From: Bacteroidales bacterium
GTDB lineage: Bacteria > Bacteroidota > Bacteroidia > Bacteroidales > Lentimicrobiaceae
DNA: 64,000 nucleotides
Direction of reading: 5' to 3'
Assembly: GCA_016705005.1 (NCBI GenBank)
Contig: JADIZB010000038.1
Coordinates: 248,001 to 312,000 of the forward strand
Shown: piece by piece, positions 1-9,403 of the stretch
How positions within the stretch are numbered: position 1 is the stretch's first letter
How the letters are laid out: each line of letters starts with the position of its first letter
Position numbers and translations under genes: made by a program
The notes under the pieces: generated by a model
What the model was told of the DNA's origin: nothing
Database searches by the model: none
Seen by the model: the letters and a program-made list of their open reading frames with translations, nothing else

Positions 1-2545
1 CACTGGCATTGTCATCAGCGCCAAAATGGATTTTACCTTCGTCTCCTTTGTGTACATCGGGCCAGCCGAGTCCAAGGTGATCGTAATGGGCAGAAAGGAT
101 AACCGGTGAATCTTTCAGCTTTTCGTCGGTGCCTTTGATCTTGGCAACTACATTTTTCAATTGCATCCCACCCTTATCAGGGAAATTGTGGTAAAACGGC
201 TGATAATACGAGCCTCCGAAGTTTTCCAGACCATATTCCTGAAATTTGTCTGCAATGTACCTGGCTGCAATGTCAAGTTCGGGTGTTCCCAGACCACGGC
301 CTTTCATTTCTTCAGAAGCAAGGTATTGAATGTGATCCATCATTTTTTGCTCCGAAAAAACCGGGGCCAGCGTTGCCAGAGGTTCTCTTTTCTGAATAAG
401 ATTTAGACTCTGGGCACTGCTATTGAATATTTTAATCAAAGGTGAATTCAGTACAGGCCACTCCCCCTTAGCTATGTTCACCGGCTCATCTCCTTCAAAC
501 CCGAGGTAGCTGTATTTTCCGTAGTGAGGCAATTTCCGGATCAGACCTTCAATGGCTACCCGGTTATCGAGCGCGATAAATGCCAAATTAAATTCAGTGT
601 TTTGATCATTATAAATGGTGAGCACGAAACTATGATTTTTCTTAACGGTTGCTTTATTTTGAAAGATCACCGAATCGCCCTGCAACGAAGAATGAGTGCC
701 TGCAATCGCAGTATTTATCCTGTCTGCAAATTTGTTTTCAAAACCCAGAATCCAGTTTGTTTTATCGGAAGGCAAAGTGCTCAATTCGTTATCATAAATA
801 ACTTCAAAATGATCGTTGTCCATGGCTTTCCACTGGTCAATAAAATCTTTATACAATAGTTTCTTTGATTCATCAGCCTTTGAAGGCAGAATCACCAGGT
901 TTTCCTTGCTTGCCAGTATCTTCGACCATGTTGGAGGAACTTCCATCGGGTCCAGTATCCTGAAAACATCGTATTGCGGATCCACCGCCAGTTTCAGGGG
1001 TTCGCCGGCAAGGCTGAATTCAAAATCCTGCGTTTTATCTGTCATTTTTACGACAAAAGCTTCTGTTCTCTTTTCAGTGGCAACCAGAACCGGAATATCC
1101 ACATTGAAGGCTGCAGTTTTTTGCTTTTGCTGAAGCGAAATCAGAACCTGGAATTTGTCATTAACTTTATTAAACTTCGCTTCATTGATGGCGATTTCAG
1201 GCGCTCCTGTGCGGCTTAACCACTGGTTGAAGAATGGTTGGAGTGTGGTGCCCGATACTGTTTCAAACGAGGTCCGGATATCATCAAACGAAGCTTTTTT
1301 AAATTTGAAATTATTATAAAAGAGAGCAAAACCTTTTTTAAAGTTCTCATCTCCCACTTGCCGTCTGAGCATATGCCACATCATCATAGATTTGCCGTAA
1401 CCGATGGCTTCGGTGGCAGCATCGCGGCGCGAACTGAATTTACTCACCGGGAAATCGTTGGTTTCGTCCACAACATTCGTAAACTTTTGCAGGGTTGAAC
1501 GGCGGTAGTCTTCACCCTGGCCGCGCTGTTCACTGATCAGGTGATCCGCTCCGTAAGCGGTTATTCCTTCACACCAGTTTCCCTTGTCGAAATCAACATA
1601 AACACTGTTCCCCCACCAGTTATGCAACAATTCATGCGGATAGGATGAGTGCAGGATAAAAGGAAAACGGATGACTTTTTCACCCAACAGTGTGAACGAG
1701 GGCATTCCATAGCCGGTTTCCCAGAAATTTTCGACCAGTGCAAATTTGGTGTAAGGGTATGGCCCCAGCAGTTTCTGGTACATATCCATATACTGCTCGG
1801 TAACATCCAGATATTTACCTGCCAGCGTTTCGTCGGGTGTGCGCATAAATGCCATAGCATCGATACCACTGTTCATTTTGTGAGAATACTCATTGAAACG
1901 GGCACCAATAAGGAATATCTCTTCCTGTGGTGTTTTGCATTCCCAGGTGTCTGTATGCCACTCACCACTTACTTTTTCAGTGGTTCTTTCACCCTGTGAT
2001 ACTGATCTCCAACCTGATGGCAGTACAGTTGTTAATTTATAGGTGATAGGGGTTTCATTAAAGGAGGGAACCCAATGGGTAGAACCGGCAAGATATATTC
2101 CGGAATCGTCGATTATTCCCGGAGATTCGCTGAATCCACGAGCGTAGTCTTCCCTCACTTTGCGCAATATTGAAATCTATGTTGCCTTCATAGCGAACCA
2201 CAAAATATTCAGACCCTTGCTTGAGATTGACTTTCCATTTATTCAATTTAATGTAGTTGCTTTTCCCATCGCCTGCATCTCTGTCCATGCCCACATCTTT
2301 CGCGCCTGATCCGGACGAGAGTAGTTCGACTTTTGCATTGTCTGAAAATGAAGTGAGTGAAAAGGATGCGTTGAGACTAAACAATGTTTCTTCAGCCTGT
2401 AGATTGAAAACAGAATCCGTTACCACAATACGGGCTGTTTCTGGTATTATCTGAACCGATAAAATATGCTGAATGGTACTATTATTTTGTGCCAACCCAA
2501 TAAAAGTGGTCAGTAACAAGAAACTTGCTGCCAGGTATTCTTCAT
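1..2545 (-). CDS. Secreted M1 aminopeptidase fused to M28 peptidase (partial, frameshifted)
   Basis: The gene runs off the left edge, so its C-terminus is missing. From the start it reads a signal peptide, a beta-rich M1 N-domain, and the M1 catalytic site HELLHNWWGN (about 1610-1640) followed about 18 residues later by NWCEGITAY, giving the HExxH...E zinc site of gluzincins. A second peptidase domain of family M28 follows, with SAHYDHLG (near 80-100) and GADDNAS at the edge as metal-ligand motifs. It probably hydrolyses peptides outside the cytoplasm. Two frame changes interrupt it: near 2518 (the signal peptide becomes continuous if a TT run is TTT) and near 2159-2161 (continuous if an AAA run is AAAAA). 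I chose the ATG at 2545 because it lies in the same frame as the M1 domain and gives a good signal peptide; an upstream ATG at 2606 is in the other frame. The frameshifts are probably sequence errors, but a real pseudogene is not excluded. Confidence 0.8.
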
Positions 2546-2899
2546 ATTGAAGGGATTTATTATCTAAAATTCTCTGCAAAAATAGGTTATCCCTTTTAAC
2601 CTGCATTGACTGGAAATTAAATTTACGCTTTATCCATACAGTTATTTGTCAATTCCTGCACCCACCCTAATGGTTTTAGAACTTTTCGGTACTGATTGAG
2701 AGACGGAGAGACTGAGGGACTGAGAGAGGGAGTGTCTTGTCCTAAAAACCTGAAACTTTGGAATCCTGAAACTTCGTGTATGCGGGATTACTTTCGGAGA
2801 TCCCTGCGGAGGGAGGCTTCATACAATTCCAGGCTTCTGCCAACAATCATCAGACAGGTTAAAGTGACCAAAATATTATCAGCGCTGACTGCCAGTAGG

Positions 2900-2957
2900 G
2901 TCAAAGTTCTTCACTTTTTACTTTAGACTTTTTACTTTGAGCTTTAAACTTTGAAAC
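2900..2957. repeat. Dispersed AAAAGT/ACTTTT low-complexity repeat, copy 1
   Basis: The block is built from variations on ACTTTTTACTTT and AAACTTTGA. Related tracts, read on the other strand, lie between actA and actB (6301-6350) and in front of the SafE-like gene (20441-20476). Such tracts are common between genes in this phylum. I see no coding potential. Confidence 0.5.
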
Positions 2958-3013
2958 TCCCTCTGTGGGATTAGCTGCGCTGATCCCCGGAGGGGGGCTT
3001 CAGACAATCAAGG

Positions 3014-3038
3014 CATCAGCCTGCGGCTGATGTTTTTA
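3014..3038 (+). terminator. Terminator-like hairpin
   Basis: CATCAGCC-TGC-GGCTGATG is a perfect 8-bp stem followed by TTTTT on the + strand. No + strand gene lies upstream, so it may belong to the local repeat material rather than end a transcript. Confidence 0.35.
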
Positions 3039-3082
3039 ATATTCAGGGTCCGGGCTCAGACAAGTCTGGCTCATCCTGCTAT

Positions 3083-3112
3083 ATATTAAAAATGCCCCGC
3101 TTTCGCGGGGCA
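3083..3112 (-). terminator. Rho-independent terminator of tRNA-Ser
   Basis: On the minus strand TGCCCCGC-GAAA-GCGGGGCA (an 8-bp G/C stem with a GAAA loop) is followed by TTTTTAATAT. It lies 11 bases past the CCA end of tRNA-Ser, as expected for a single-gene tRNA transcript. Confidence 0.75.
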
Positions 3113-3123
3113 CCTGGGTTGTC

Positions 3124-3213
3124 TGGCGGAGAGAAAGGGATTCGAACCCTTGGTACCCGTAAGAGTACAACGGTTTTCGAGACCGCCCCATTCGACCGCT
3201 CTGGCATCTCTCC
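3124..3213 (-). tRNA. tRNA-Ser(CGA)
   Basis: On the minus strand the acceptor GGAGAGA (3207-3213) pairs with TCTCTCC (3128-3134), followed by discriminator G and an encoded CCA (3124-3126). The anticodon arm is GCGGT-CTCGAAA-ACCGT, which puts CGA in the anticodon position to read the Ser codon UCG. The long variable arm (TGTACTCTTACGGGTACC) is typical of type II serine tRNAs, and the T arm has the GGTTCGAATCC core. A terminator follows directly. Confidence 0.93.
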
Positions 3214-3404
3214 TGGTCTGATAAGGGAGTGCAAAAGTAACAAATTATTGCAGAAAACTGTCCTAAACAATTTTTAATATTTGTCGATTTTATTTGCATA
3301 AATGGCACAGATATTGGACCTTTTCAAACTTTTCCCATGCAACCAAATTGCTTTATGCTCGTCTTGCCACATTATTGCTATCCTAATTCTAAAATTTTTC
3401 AATT

Positions 3405-4200
3405 ATGAAACGTATTTTCCTGTTCGTTGTTTTCTCAATGTTTTTTAGAATAGCCTGTATTTTCCCAGGACATCATCATGAAAAAAAACAATGAACTGAT
3501 CAAATGTAAAATCAAGGAAATCGGGCTGGATGAAGTAAAATATCTCCTTCCTGAGTACTCACAGGATGTTATACTCTCTATAGATAAAGACGATATCATC
3601 AAAATCATTTTTGAGAATGGGAAGGAAATGGAATTTCAACAGAAAATGACAAACCCTGAAACCTATTCTGAAAATAAAAAGAATATCCTTAAAATAGATT
3701 TCCTTTCCCCCTTACAGGCAATACTACCTTTGCCTATGAGCGTAGCCTTCGTCCCGGCCGGAGTATTGAAGCCAACCTGGGCATTATCGGGCTTGGTGCA
3801 GACCCAAGCGATGAAAATGCCGGTGGCGCATTTGTTAAGTTTGGTTATAAGTTTATTAAAGATCCTGAATTCTATCTGAGAGGAATGCGTTATGCACATA
3901 TTTTGAAAGGCGGTTATATCAAGCCTGAAGTTGCTTTCGGATTTTTTTCGACTATGATTATGACGATTACAACAATTACAGCAGTCATCGCGAAGATGTT
4001 TTCTCAGGTACCATTCAAATAGTGTTTGGCAAGCAATGGGTTTTCGACAACGCATTTTCTGTTGATATCTATTCTGGTGTCGGCTATGGATTCTCAACCT
4101 CTGAAGGATCGGTAACTTACCATTATGGATATACCATCGCCGATAACAGTTTCCCGATAGCTGTTTCGGGAGGCTTAAAATCGGCTGGCTGTTTAAATAG
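3405..4200 (+). CDS. Small outer-membrane beta-barrel-like protein (multiply frameshifted)
   Basis: Joining the frames gives a signal peptide (MKRIFLFVVFSMFF...VFSQ), a short N-terminal part (DIIMKKNNELIKCKIKEIG), then a glycine- and aromatic-rich barrel-like part with TTFAYERSLRPGRSIE, YLRGMRYAHILKGGYIKPE and FGKQWVFDNAF, ending GGLKIGWLFK-stop at 4200. The wording resembles the DUF3575-like outer-membrane proteins common in this phylum; no function can be assigned. The frame breaks near 3449-3455, 3707-3711, 3942-3948 and 4177-4180, and in every case adding one base to a homopolymer (AA, CC, CCCCC, TTTTTTT, AAAA) restores the reading frame. This looks like systematic homopolymer under-calling, not decay, because the codons between the breaks stay coherent. 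It stands alone between tRNA-Ser and the act operon. Confidence 0.6.
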
Positions 4201-4464
4201 CCTGAATACCTCAGCATTTCAAATCCTGACCGGATCACAATGGGGTCTTTTAATTTCAAAAAAAAAGGGTTGACTATTCTTTGACCTGTTTTTTCAAAAC
4301 CACCTCTAAATATCAAGACTTTATGAAATATTTTAAAGCGCCCAATCATAAAGAAGAATTAAGATTTAACATATGTGAAAACCAAATTATTACAACTAAT
4401 CAGTATTTCAATGCTTGTTTAGACTGATTCCAAACTATAAATTATCAGCATATATTATCAACAT

Positions 4465-4498
4465 TTTGATTGAAATTAAGTTTGTTTGCGTAAATTCG
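4465..4498 (+). promoter_or_regulatory. Putative promoter of the act/caa3 operon leader
   Basis: TTTG (4465-4468) is followed after 22 bases by TAAATTCG (4491-4498), one base from the Bacteroidota -7 consensus TAnnTTTG. It would start transcription near 4505, leaving a leader of about 270 nt before actA. The spacing is slightly long, so support is moderate. Confidence 0.4.
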
Positions 4499-4504
4499 CC
4501 CTAG

Positions 4505-4757
4505 AGATATTGGTTTTTAACGGCGGTTTTTCGTTCATTTGTTTACTGAAATACAAGTGAATCTTTAACAAAACCAGCTGGCTGAAAACACATTTTGCAA
4601 TTTACATACAAGGCCACCCGGAAGAAGATTAGACAAAACCTATGGATCATAACATTACGCTGAATTTTGTAATGAGAGTAAATCGCTTTCGCGTGCAGCC
4701 GGCAACGGCAGTATAATCATACAGGCAATTACCTTAAGGTGACTGCCTGTTTTATTT
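4505..4757 (+). ncRNA. Candidate structured leader or small RNA before actA
   Basis: No ORF is present. A 9-bp hairpin TTCATTTGT/ACAAGTGAA lies at 4534-4561, and the stretch ends in a strong terminator-like hairpin at 4721-4757, all upstream of actA. A promoter-like element at 4465-4498 and this 3' hairpin would delimit a transcript of about 250 nt. It could be an independent small RNA or an attenuating leader for the respiratory operon. I could not match it by eye to tmRNA, SRP RNA, RNase P or a known riboswitch; a 6S-type RNA is not excluded. Confidence 0.35.
4721..4757 (+). terminator. Strong terminator/attenuator hairpin upstream of actA
   Basis: ACAGGCA pairs with TGCCTGT, and an inner TTACC/GGTGA stem closes on a TTAA loop. 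It is followed by TTTTATTTC. It sits 19 bases before the actA start, so it either ends an upstream small RNA or attenuates the operon. Confidence 0.55.
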
Positions 4758-4775
4758 CAGGACGAATATTAAGAA

Positions 4776-6263
4776 ATGAATAAAAAATATTTACAGCTAC
4801 AGAATATGAACCCAACTGCAAGCAATTCCGGCTTCAGGCCGGCTGGTGTATTACTGGCCGCGCTGTTGACCATCGTTTTCTTTATCGCAGATACCGGCAG
4901 CACCAATGCTCAGAATGAGGGCAAGCAATTGTTCGAAAAAAACTGCACGGTGTGCCACAAAATAGGCGGAGGTAAATTGGTTGGCCCTGAATTAATGGGG
5001 GTTACCCAACGGCGTGACAAGGCTGGATACTTTAAATTTATCAAAAACTCGAAAGAGTTGATCGATGCAGGTGACCCGATCGCTGTAAAAGTTTATGAAG
5101 AGAACAACAAAATTCCAATGCTTACTTTTACACAACTATCTGACAATGAAATAAACAGCATTATTGACTACATTGATAAATGGGAACCTGAAAAAGAGAA
5201 AGTATTTACTGTTGATGTAAATAAAAAGGACGGGTTTTCACATACCGAAATTCTCAGGGGTGAAAGGCTTTTCTTTGGACTTATTCCGTTTGAAAAAGGT
5301 GGAACAACTGCATGCGTTTCATGTCACAATACCATAACCAACGATACCCTCAACTGGAACCCTTCAGCCAGGGAACTGGCAATGGCATTTATGGAGAAGG
5401 ATGGCATGAATATGTATAAATCAATGGGAGAACCTACCTCAGATGTAATGCGCAAAACCCATGGGGAGTACAAACTAACAGATCAGGAGGTTTTCTATAT
5501 TGCAGCTTTTCTTTCAGAGTTTAACCAGACAGGTGAAAAACCGCATAAAACATTTCCAAACAAACTGATGCTGTTTATTCTTTTCGCAGTTTTAATGACA
5601 CTTGCACTTGTTGATCTGATATTCACAAAGTTAATAAAATACAAGGTTGTTCACCTGGTGGTTATCCTGGCCGGCTTAGGGGTACATTTTAACCTTGCGG
5701 TTGTCGAAGCGCAATCACTAAGCCGCACTCAAGGGTATGCTCCCGACCAGCCGATCAAGTTTTCGCATAAAGTTCATGCAGGCGATAATAAAACCGATTG
5801 CCGTTACTGCCATTCATTTGCTGATTACAGTAAATCGGCCGGCACTCCTTCAAACAATGTATGCCTCAATTGCCATAAAGTCGTGTTGAGCGGTCGTAAT
5901 TCAGGAAAGTTTGAAATCAACAAGATACATCGTGCTGCAAAATCGGGCAAACCCGTTGAATGGATACGCATCCACAACCTCCCAGAACATGTTTTCTTCA
6001 GCCATGCCCAGCATGCAAATGCAGGCAAAATTGCCTGTGAAACCTGCCATGGTGCAGTTGCTGAAATGAATATCATGAAACAGGTCGAAGATCTTTCGAT
6101 GGGTTGGTGTATTAATTGTCACCGTTCTACTAAAGTAAACTTCAAGGATAATCAATACTACTCAACCTACCTCAAACTTCACGAAGAGTTAAAGTCAGGA
6201 AAGATTGATTCGGTGACCGTTGAAAAAATTGGTGGGCTGGATTGTATGAAATGCCACTACTAG
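4776..6263 (+). CDS. actA: Alternative complex III subunit ActA, multiheme cytochrome c
   Basis: ActA is the periplasmic multiheme subunit of alternative complex III, the quinol:electron-acceptor oxidoreductase that replaces cytochrome bc1. The protein has 495 residues, with an N-terminal membrane/signal segment (about 23-43), CTVCH (57-61), CVSCH (180-184), a hydrophobic segment (about 263-312), then the five-heme core CRYCH (342), CLNCH (363), CETCH (421), CINCH (445) and CMKCH (490) next to the C-terminus. That makes seven CxxCH sites, two more than the family's five-heme core; the first ~260 residues look like fused cytochrome c modules. It is the first gene of the act operon, followed by actB after 146 bases. 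An alternative start at M11 (4806) is possible. The reading frame is intact, unlike its neighbours. Confidence 0.92.
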   Translation: MNKKYLQLQNMNPTASNSGFRPAGVLLAALLTIVFFIADTGSTNAQNEGKQLFEKNCTVCHKIGGGKLVGPELMGVTQRRDKAGYFKFIKNSKELIDAGDPIAVKVYEENNKIPMLTFTQLSDNEINSIIDYIDKWEPEKEKVFTVDVNKKDGFSHTEILRGERLFFGLIPFEKGGTTACVSCHNTITNDTLNWNPSARELAMAFMEKDGMNMYKSMGEPTSDVMRKTHGEYKLTDQEVFYIAAFLSEFNQTGEKPHKTFPNKLMLFILFAVLMTLALVDLIFTKLIKYKVVHLVVILAGLGVHFNLAVVEAQSLSRTQGYAPDQPIKFSHKVHAGDNKTDCRYCHSFADYSKSAGTPSNNVCLNCHKVVLSGRNSGKFEINKIHRAAKSGKPVEWIRIHNLPEHVFFSHAQHANAGKIACETCHGAVAEMNIMKQVEDLSMGWCINCHRSTKVNFKDNQYYSTYLKLHEELKSGKIDSVTVEKIGGLDCMKCHY

Positions 6264-6277
6264 TTTTGTAAAGAGTG

Positions 6278-6350
6278 CCCTTCGGCTTCGCTCAGGGACC
6301 AAAAAGTGAAGAGTTAAGAAAGTGAAAAGTGAAGCGTGAGAGTGAAAGTA
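6278..6350. repeat. Intergenic element CCCTTCGGCTTCGCTCAGGG plus AAAAGTGAA tract
   Basis: CCCTTCGGCTTCGCTCAGGG (6278-6297) is a type of short element often seen between genes in Bacteroidota. It is followed by a repetitive AAAAAGTGAAGAGTTAAG-like tract (6301-6350) related to those at 2900-2957 and 20441-20476. It separates actA from actB without an obvious promoter. Confidence 0.45.
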
Positions 6351-6409
6351 TCAAGCGCAACAAAAACGATGAATTAAAGAAATCAGCATCCAAATAAAAG
6401 CATTTTTAA

Positions 6410-9372
6410 ATGGAAAAAAAATACTGGAGAAGCCCGGAAGAGTTAACTAACCAGGCCATAATATCCAACGAAGAAGATTTGATTCCGGAAGGAAAGAACC
6501 TGCTCGATATCATCGATGAAGAAATAGCCCAGAAGCCATCGTCCAGGCGTAACTTCCTGAAATTCTGTGGTTTTAGCTTTGCTACAGCCGCAATCGCCAG
6601 CAGTTGTGAGAACCCGGTTAAGAAGGCAATTCCCTATCTGAATAAGCCTGAAGAAGTCACACCCGGAATGGCCAGCCACTATGCCTCAACCTATTTCGAT
6701 GGTTCCGAATACAACAGTATCCTGGTTAAAGTCCGCGATGGCCGACCCATCAAGATTGAAGGCAATACCCTTTCTTCGGTCACCCGGGGTGGCACTACCG
6801 CCAGGGTTCAGGCCTCTGTTTTAAGCCTTTACGATGGATCAGCCCGTCATACAACTCCTCTGAAAGAAGGCAATCCAGCCAGCTGGTCAGGCGTTGACGG
6901 TGAAATCACTGCCTCAATCCGCGAAATCACTGCTGCAGCGGGAACCATTGTTTTATTGACTTCAAACATTATTAGTCCCGCGACCAAAAAACTGATTGAG
7001 GAATTCAAAACAACATTCCCGGGCGTTAAACAACTTACCTATGATCCGGTTTCTGCTTCGGGAATTCTTATGGCCAACCGCGATTGTTATGGACAGGCCG
7101 TAATTCCTGATTATCTCTTCGACAAAGCAGAAGTTATAGCTTCTTTTGGAGCAGATTTTCTTGGCACCTGTCTGTCGCCGTCCGAATATACTGCACGTTA
7201 CGTCAAAACAAGGACGCTGACCAATGATGAAAAGAAATTGTCATATCATATTCAGTTTGAATCCGGCTTAAGTATCACCGGTAGTAAAGCAGATAAACGG
7301 GTTGCCATTAAGCCTTCGGAAGAAGCCGGACTTTTACTGCAGCTCTTCAGTGAACTATCTGTTAAATCCGGGCAGACATCCGTTGCTTCAGGCATCCCTG
7401 TTGAAGCCATTTCAGAACTTGCCGGAAAACTATGGGCAGTTAAAGGTAAATCGCTGGTAGTTTCGGGCAGCAATAACCCCAACATCCAGATTTTAGTGAA
7501 TGCCATCAACAATCTGCTCGAAAACATTGGCTCCACCATCGATTTTACAGCACCTCTGCTTACGAAACAAGCCATGGACAGTGAAATGGAAGAGCTTGTC
7601 AGCCAGATGAATGCAGGTACTATTGGCGGACTTATTTTATGGAATGTGAACCCGGCCTTTGATTATTACAACCCCAAAGCATTTATTTCCGGGATTAAGA
7701 AAGTGAAACTTACAGCCTCTTTCAGCCCGGTGGTTGATGAAACTCAGGAATATGTGAAATTTGTGCTGCCGGGCCATCATTTTCTTGAATCATGGGACGA
7801 TGCTGAACCCAGACGGGGTTTCTACAGCCTGTCGCAGCCAACTATCAGGCCTATATTCGATACAAGGCAACCTCAGGATTCACTTTTGAAATGGATGGGC
7901 AGGGATGGTGACTATTATACCTATCTGAAAAGCTTCTGGATTAGTGATATCCTGAAATCTAACGAACAGACATGGAAGACAACCCTGCAGGCAGGCGTTT
8001 ACGAAACAGCAGCCGCAATTTCTTCCGTAGCATTCAATACCCAGGCACTGATTCCTGCCACTGAAGCACTTGCCGCAGTTAAAAAGAGTGAAAGTATTGA
8101 AGTAATTCTTTATCAGAACATTCCAATGGGAAATGGGATGCATACCAACAATCCATGGCTGATGGAACTTCCCGACCCGATTTCAAAAGTATGCTGGGAC
8201 AATTATGCATCCCTGTCTCCGGAATCAGCAGCAGAATTAGGCGTTGAGGCAGGAAATACATTGAATGTGAATGGTATTGAACTACCTGTATTTATTCAGC
8301 CGGGACAGGCAACCGGAACCATTTCTGTTGCACTGGGTTACGGGCATACGAATTTCGGCAAGGTAGCCACTGGAATCGGACTGAATGTTTACCCGCTCAC
8401 CTTCTTTGAGGGAGGTACACGCGGATTTGTAAATTCGGCAGCGAAAGTTGAAAAAGGCGGTGGGGAATACAAACTGGCCAGTTCACAGATGCATGGTAGC
8501 ATGGAAGGTCGTCCGATTGTCCGTGAAACCGTATTGGGTAGCTACCTTGAAAGCCCCGATTCGGGTAATGAACTGCATGCTGAATTTGAGAAAAAACATG
8601 TAACCCTTTACAAAGAAACCGAATACAAAGGCCATCACTGGGCAATGGCCATCGACCTGAACACCTGCATCGGGTGCAGCGCTTGTGTAATTGCCTGTCA
8701 GGCTGAAAATAACATACCGGTGGTTGGCAAGGATGAGGTAATGAAAACAAGAGCTATGCACTGGATACGCATCGACCGTTATTATGCAGGCGACAATAAT
8801 AATCCTGAAGTGGTATTTCAGCCGCTGATGTGCCAGCATTGTGATAACGCTCCATGCGAGAATGTTTGCCCTGTTTCAGCAACCAACCACAGCAGTGAGG
8901 GGTTGAACCAGATGTCGTACAACCGTTGCATTGGTACCAAATACTGTATCAACAACTGTCCCTATAAAGTTCGGCGGTTCAACTGGTTCAGGTACGCTAC
9001 CAACGATAAGTTTGATTATAACATGAACTCCGACCTCAGCCGGATGGTACTTAATCCGGATGTAACCGTCCGCGAAAGAGGGGTGTCGAGAAGTGTTCAT
9101 TCTGCGTACAACGGATCCAGGAAAAGAAATTACTGGCTAAAACGGAGAACCGTCCACTCGGGGATGGCGAAATCATCCCTGCATGCGGTCAGGCTTGTCC
9201 GGCAAAGGCAATCGTTTTTGGAGATCTCAATGATCCGCAAAGTGAAGTTTCCAGACTATTCAAAGACCCGCGCAACTATCACCTGCTGGAAGAGCTGCAT
9301 ACCCTGCCCTCCGTCGGATACCTTACTCTGGTCCGTAACAAAGAAGAAAATAAAGCCTTAAACAGATATTAA
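6410..9372 (+). CDS. actB: Alternative complex III subunit ActB, molybdopterin-like/iron-sulfur protein (frameshift near 9088)
   Basis: ActB is the large peripheral subunit of alternative complex III: a molybdopterin-oxidoreductase-like domain fused to a ferredoxin-like iron-sulfur domain. A twin-arginine-type motif SSRRNFLKFCGF is near residues 45-56. The enzyme-like part follows (about 70-700). Iron-sulfur motifs then appear: CIGCSACVIACQ, CQHCDNAPCENVCP and CIGTKYCINNCPYKV. The frame breaks just after VTVRERGV. Adding one G at 9088 restores EKCSFCVQRIQ, CGQACPAKAIVFGDL and a natural end NKALNRY-stop at 9372, giving about 987 residues; without it the last cluster ligands are lost. ActB proteins lack bound molybdenum in known complexes, so this is an electron-transfer subunit. 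The shift fits the local pattern of homopolymer errors. Confidence 0.9.
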
Positions 9373-9403
9373 AGACGAAAATAACACATAAAAGGCAGAC
9401 TTT

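Larger units (their letters stand above)
2546..3083. other. Gene-poor intergenic stretch with low-complexity repeats
   Basis: No convincing coding frame was found. It holds a purine-rich GAGA-type tract (about 2695-2740), a block of ACTTTTTACTTT-like repeats (2900-2957), and two similar segments carrying GGAGG..GGCTTCA.ACAAT (about 2800-2830 and 2978-3010) that look like degenerate copies of one element. A perfect hairpin lies at 3014-3032. Confidence 0.5.

Noticed and set aside
161..1498. Several + strand frames opposite the M1/M28 gene
   Set aside because: Antisense to a protein with two intact zinc-site motifs; they carry no recognisable domain.
3036..3308. Short frames across tRNA-Ser (3036-3308, 3079-3270, 3092-3277)
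   Set aside because: They translate a tRNA gene and its terminator.
3663..4349. A 228-codon minus-strand frame over the small outer-membrane protein
   Set aside because: It is antisense to a coherent (frameshifted) gene, has no domain or signal, and its length comes from the sense coding pattern.
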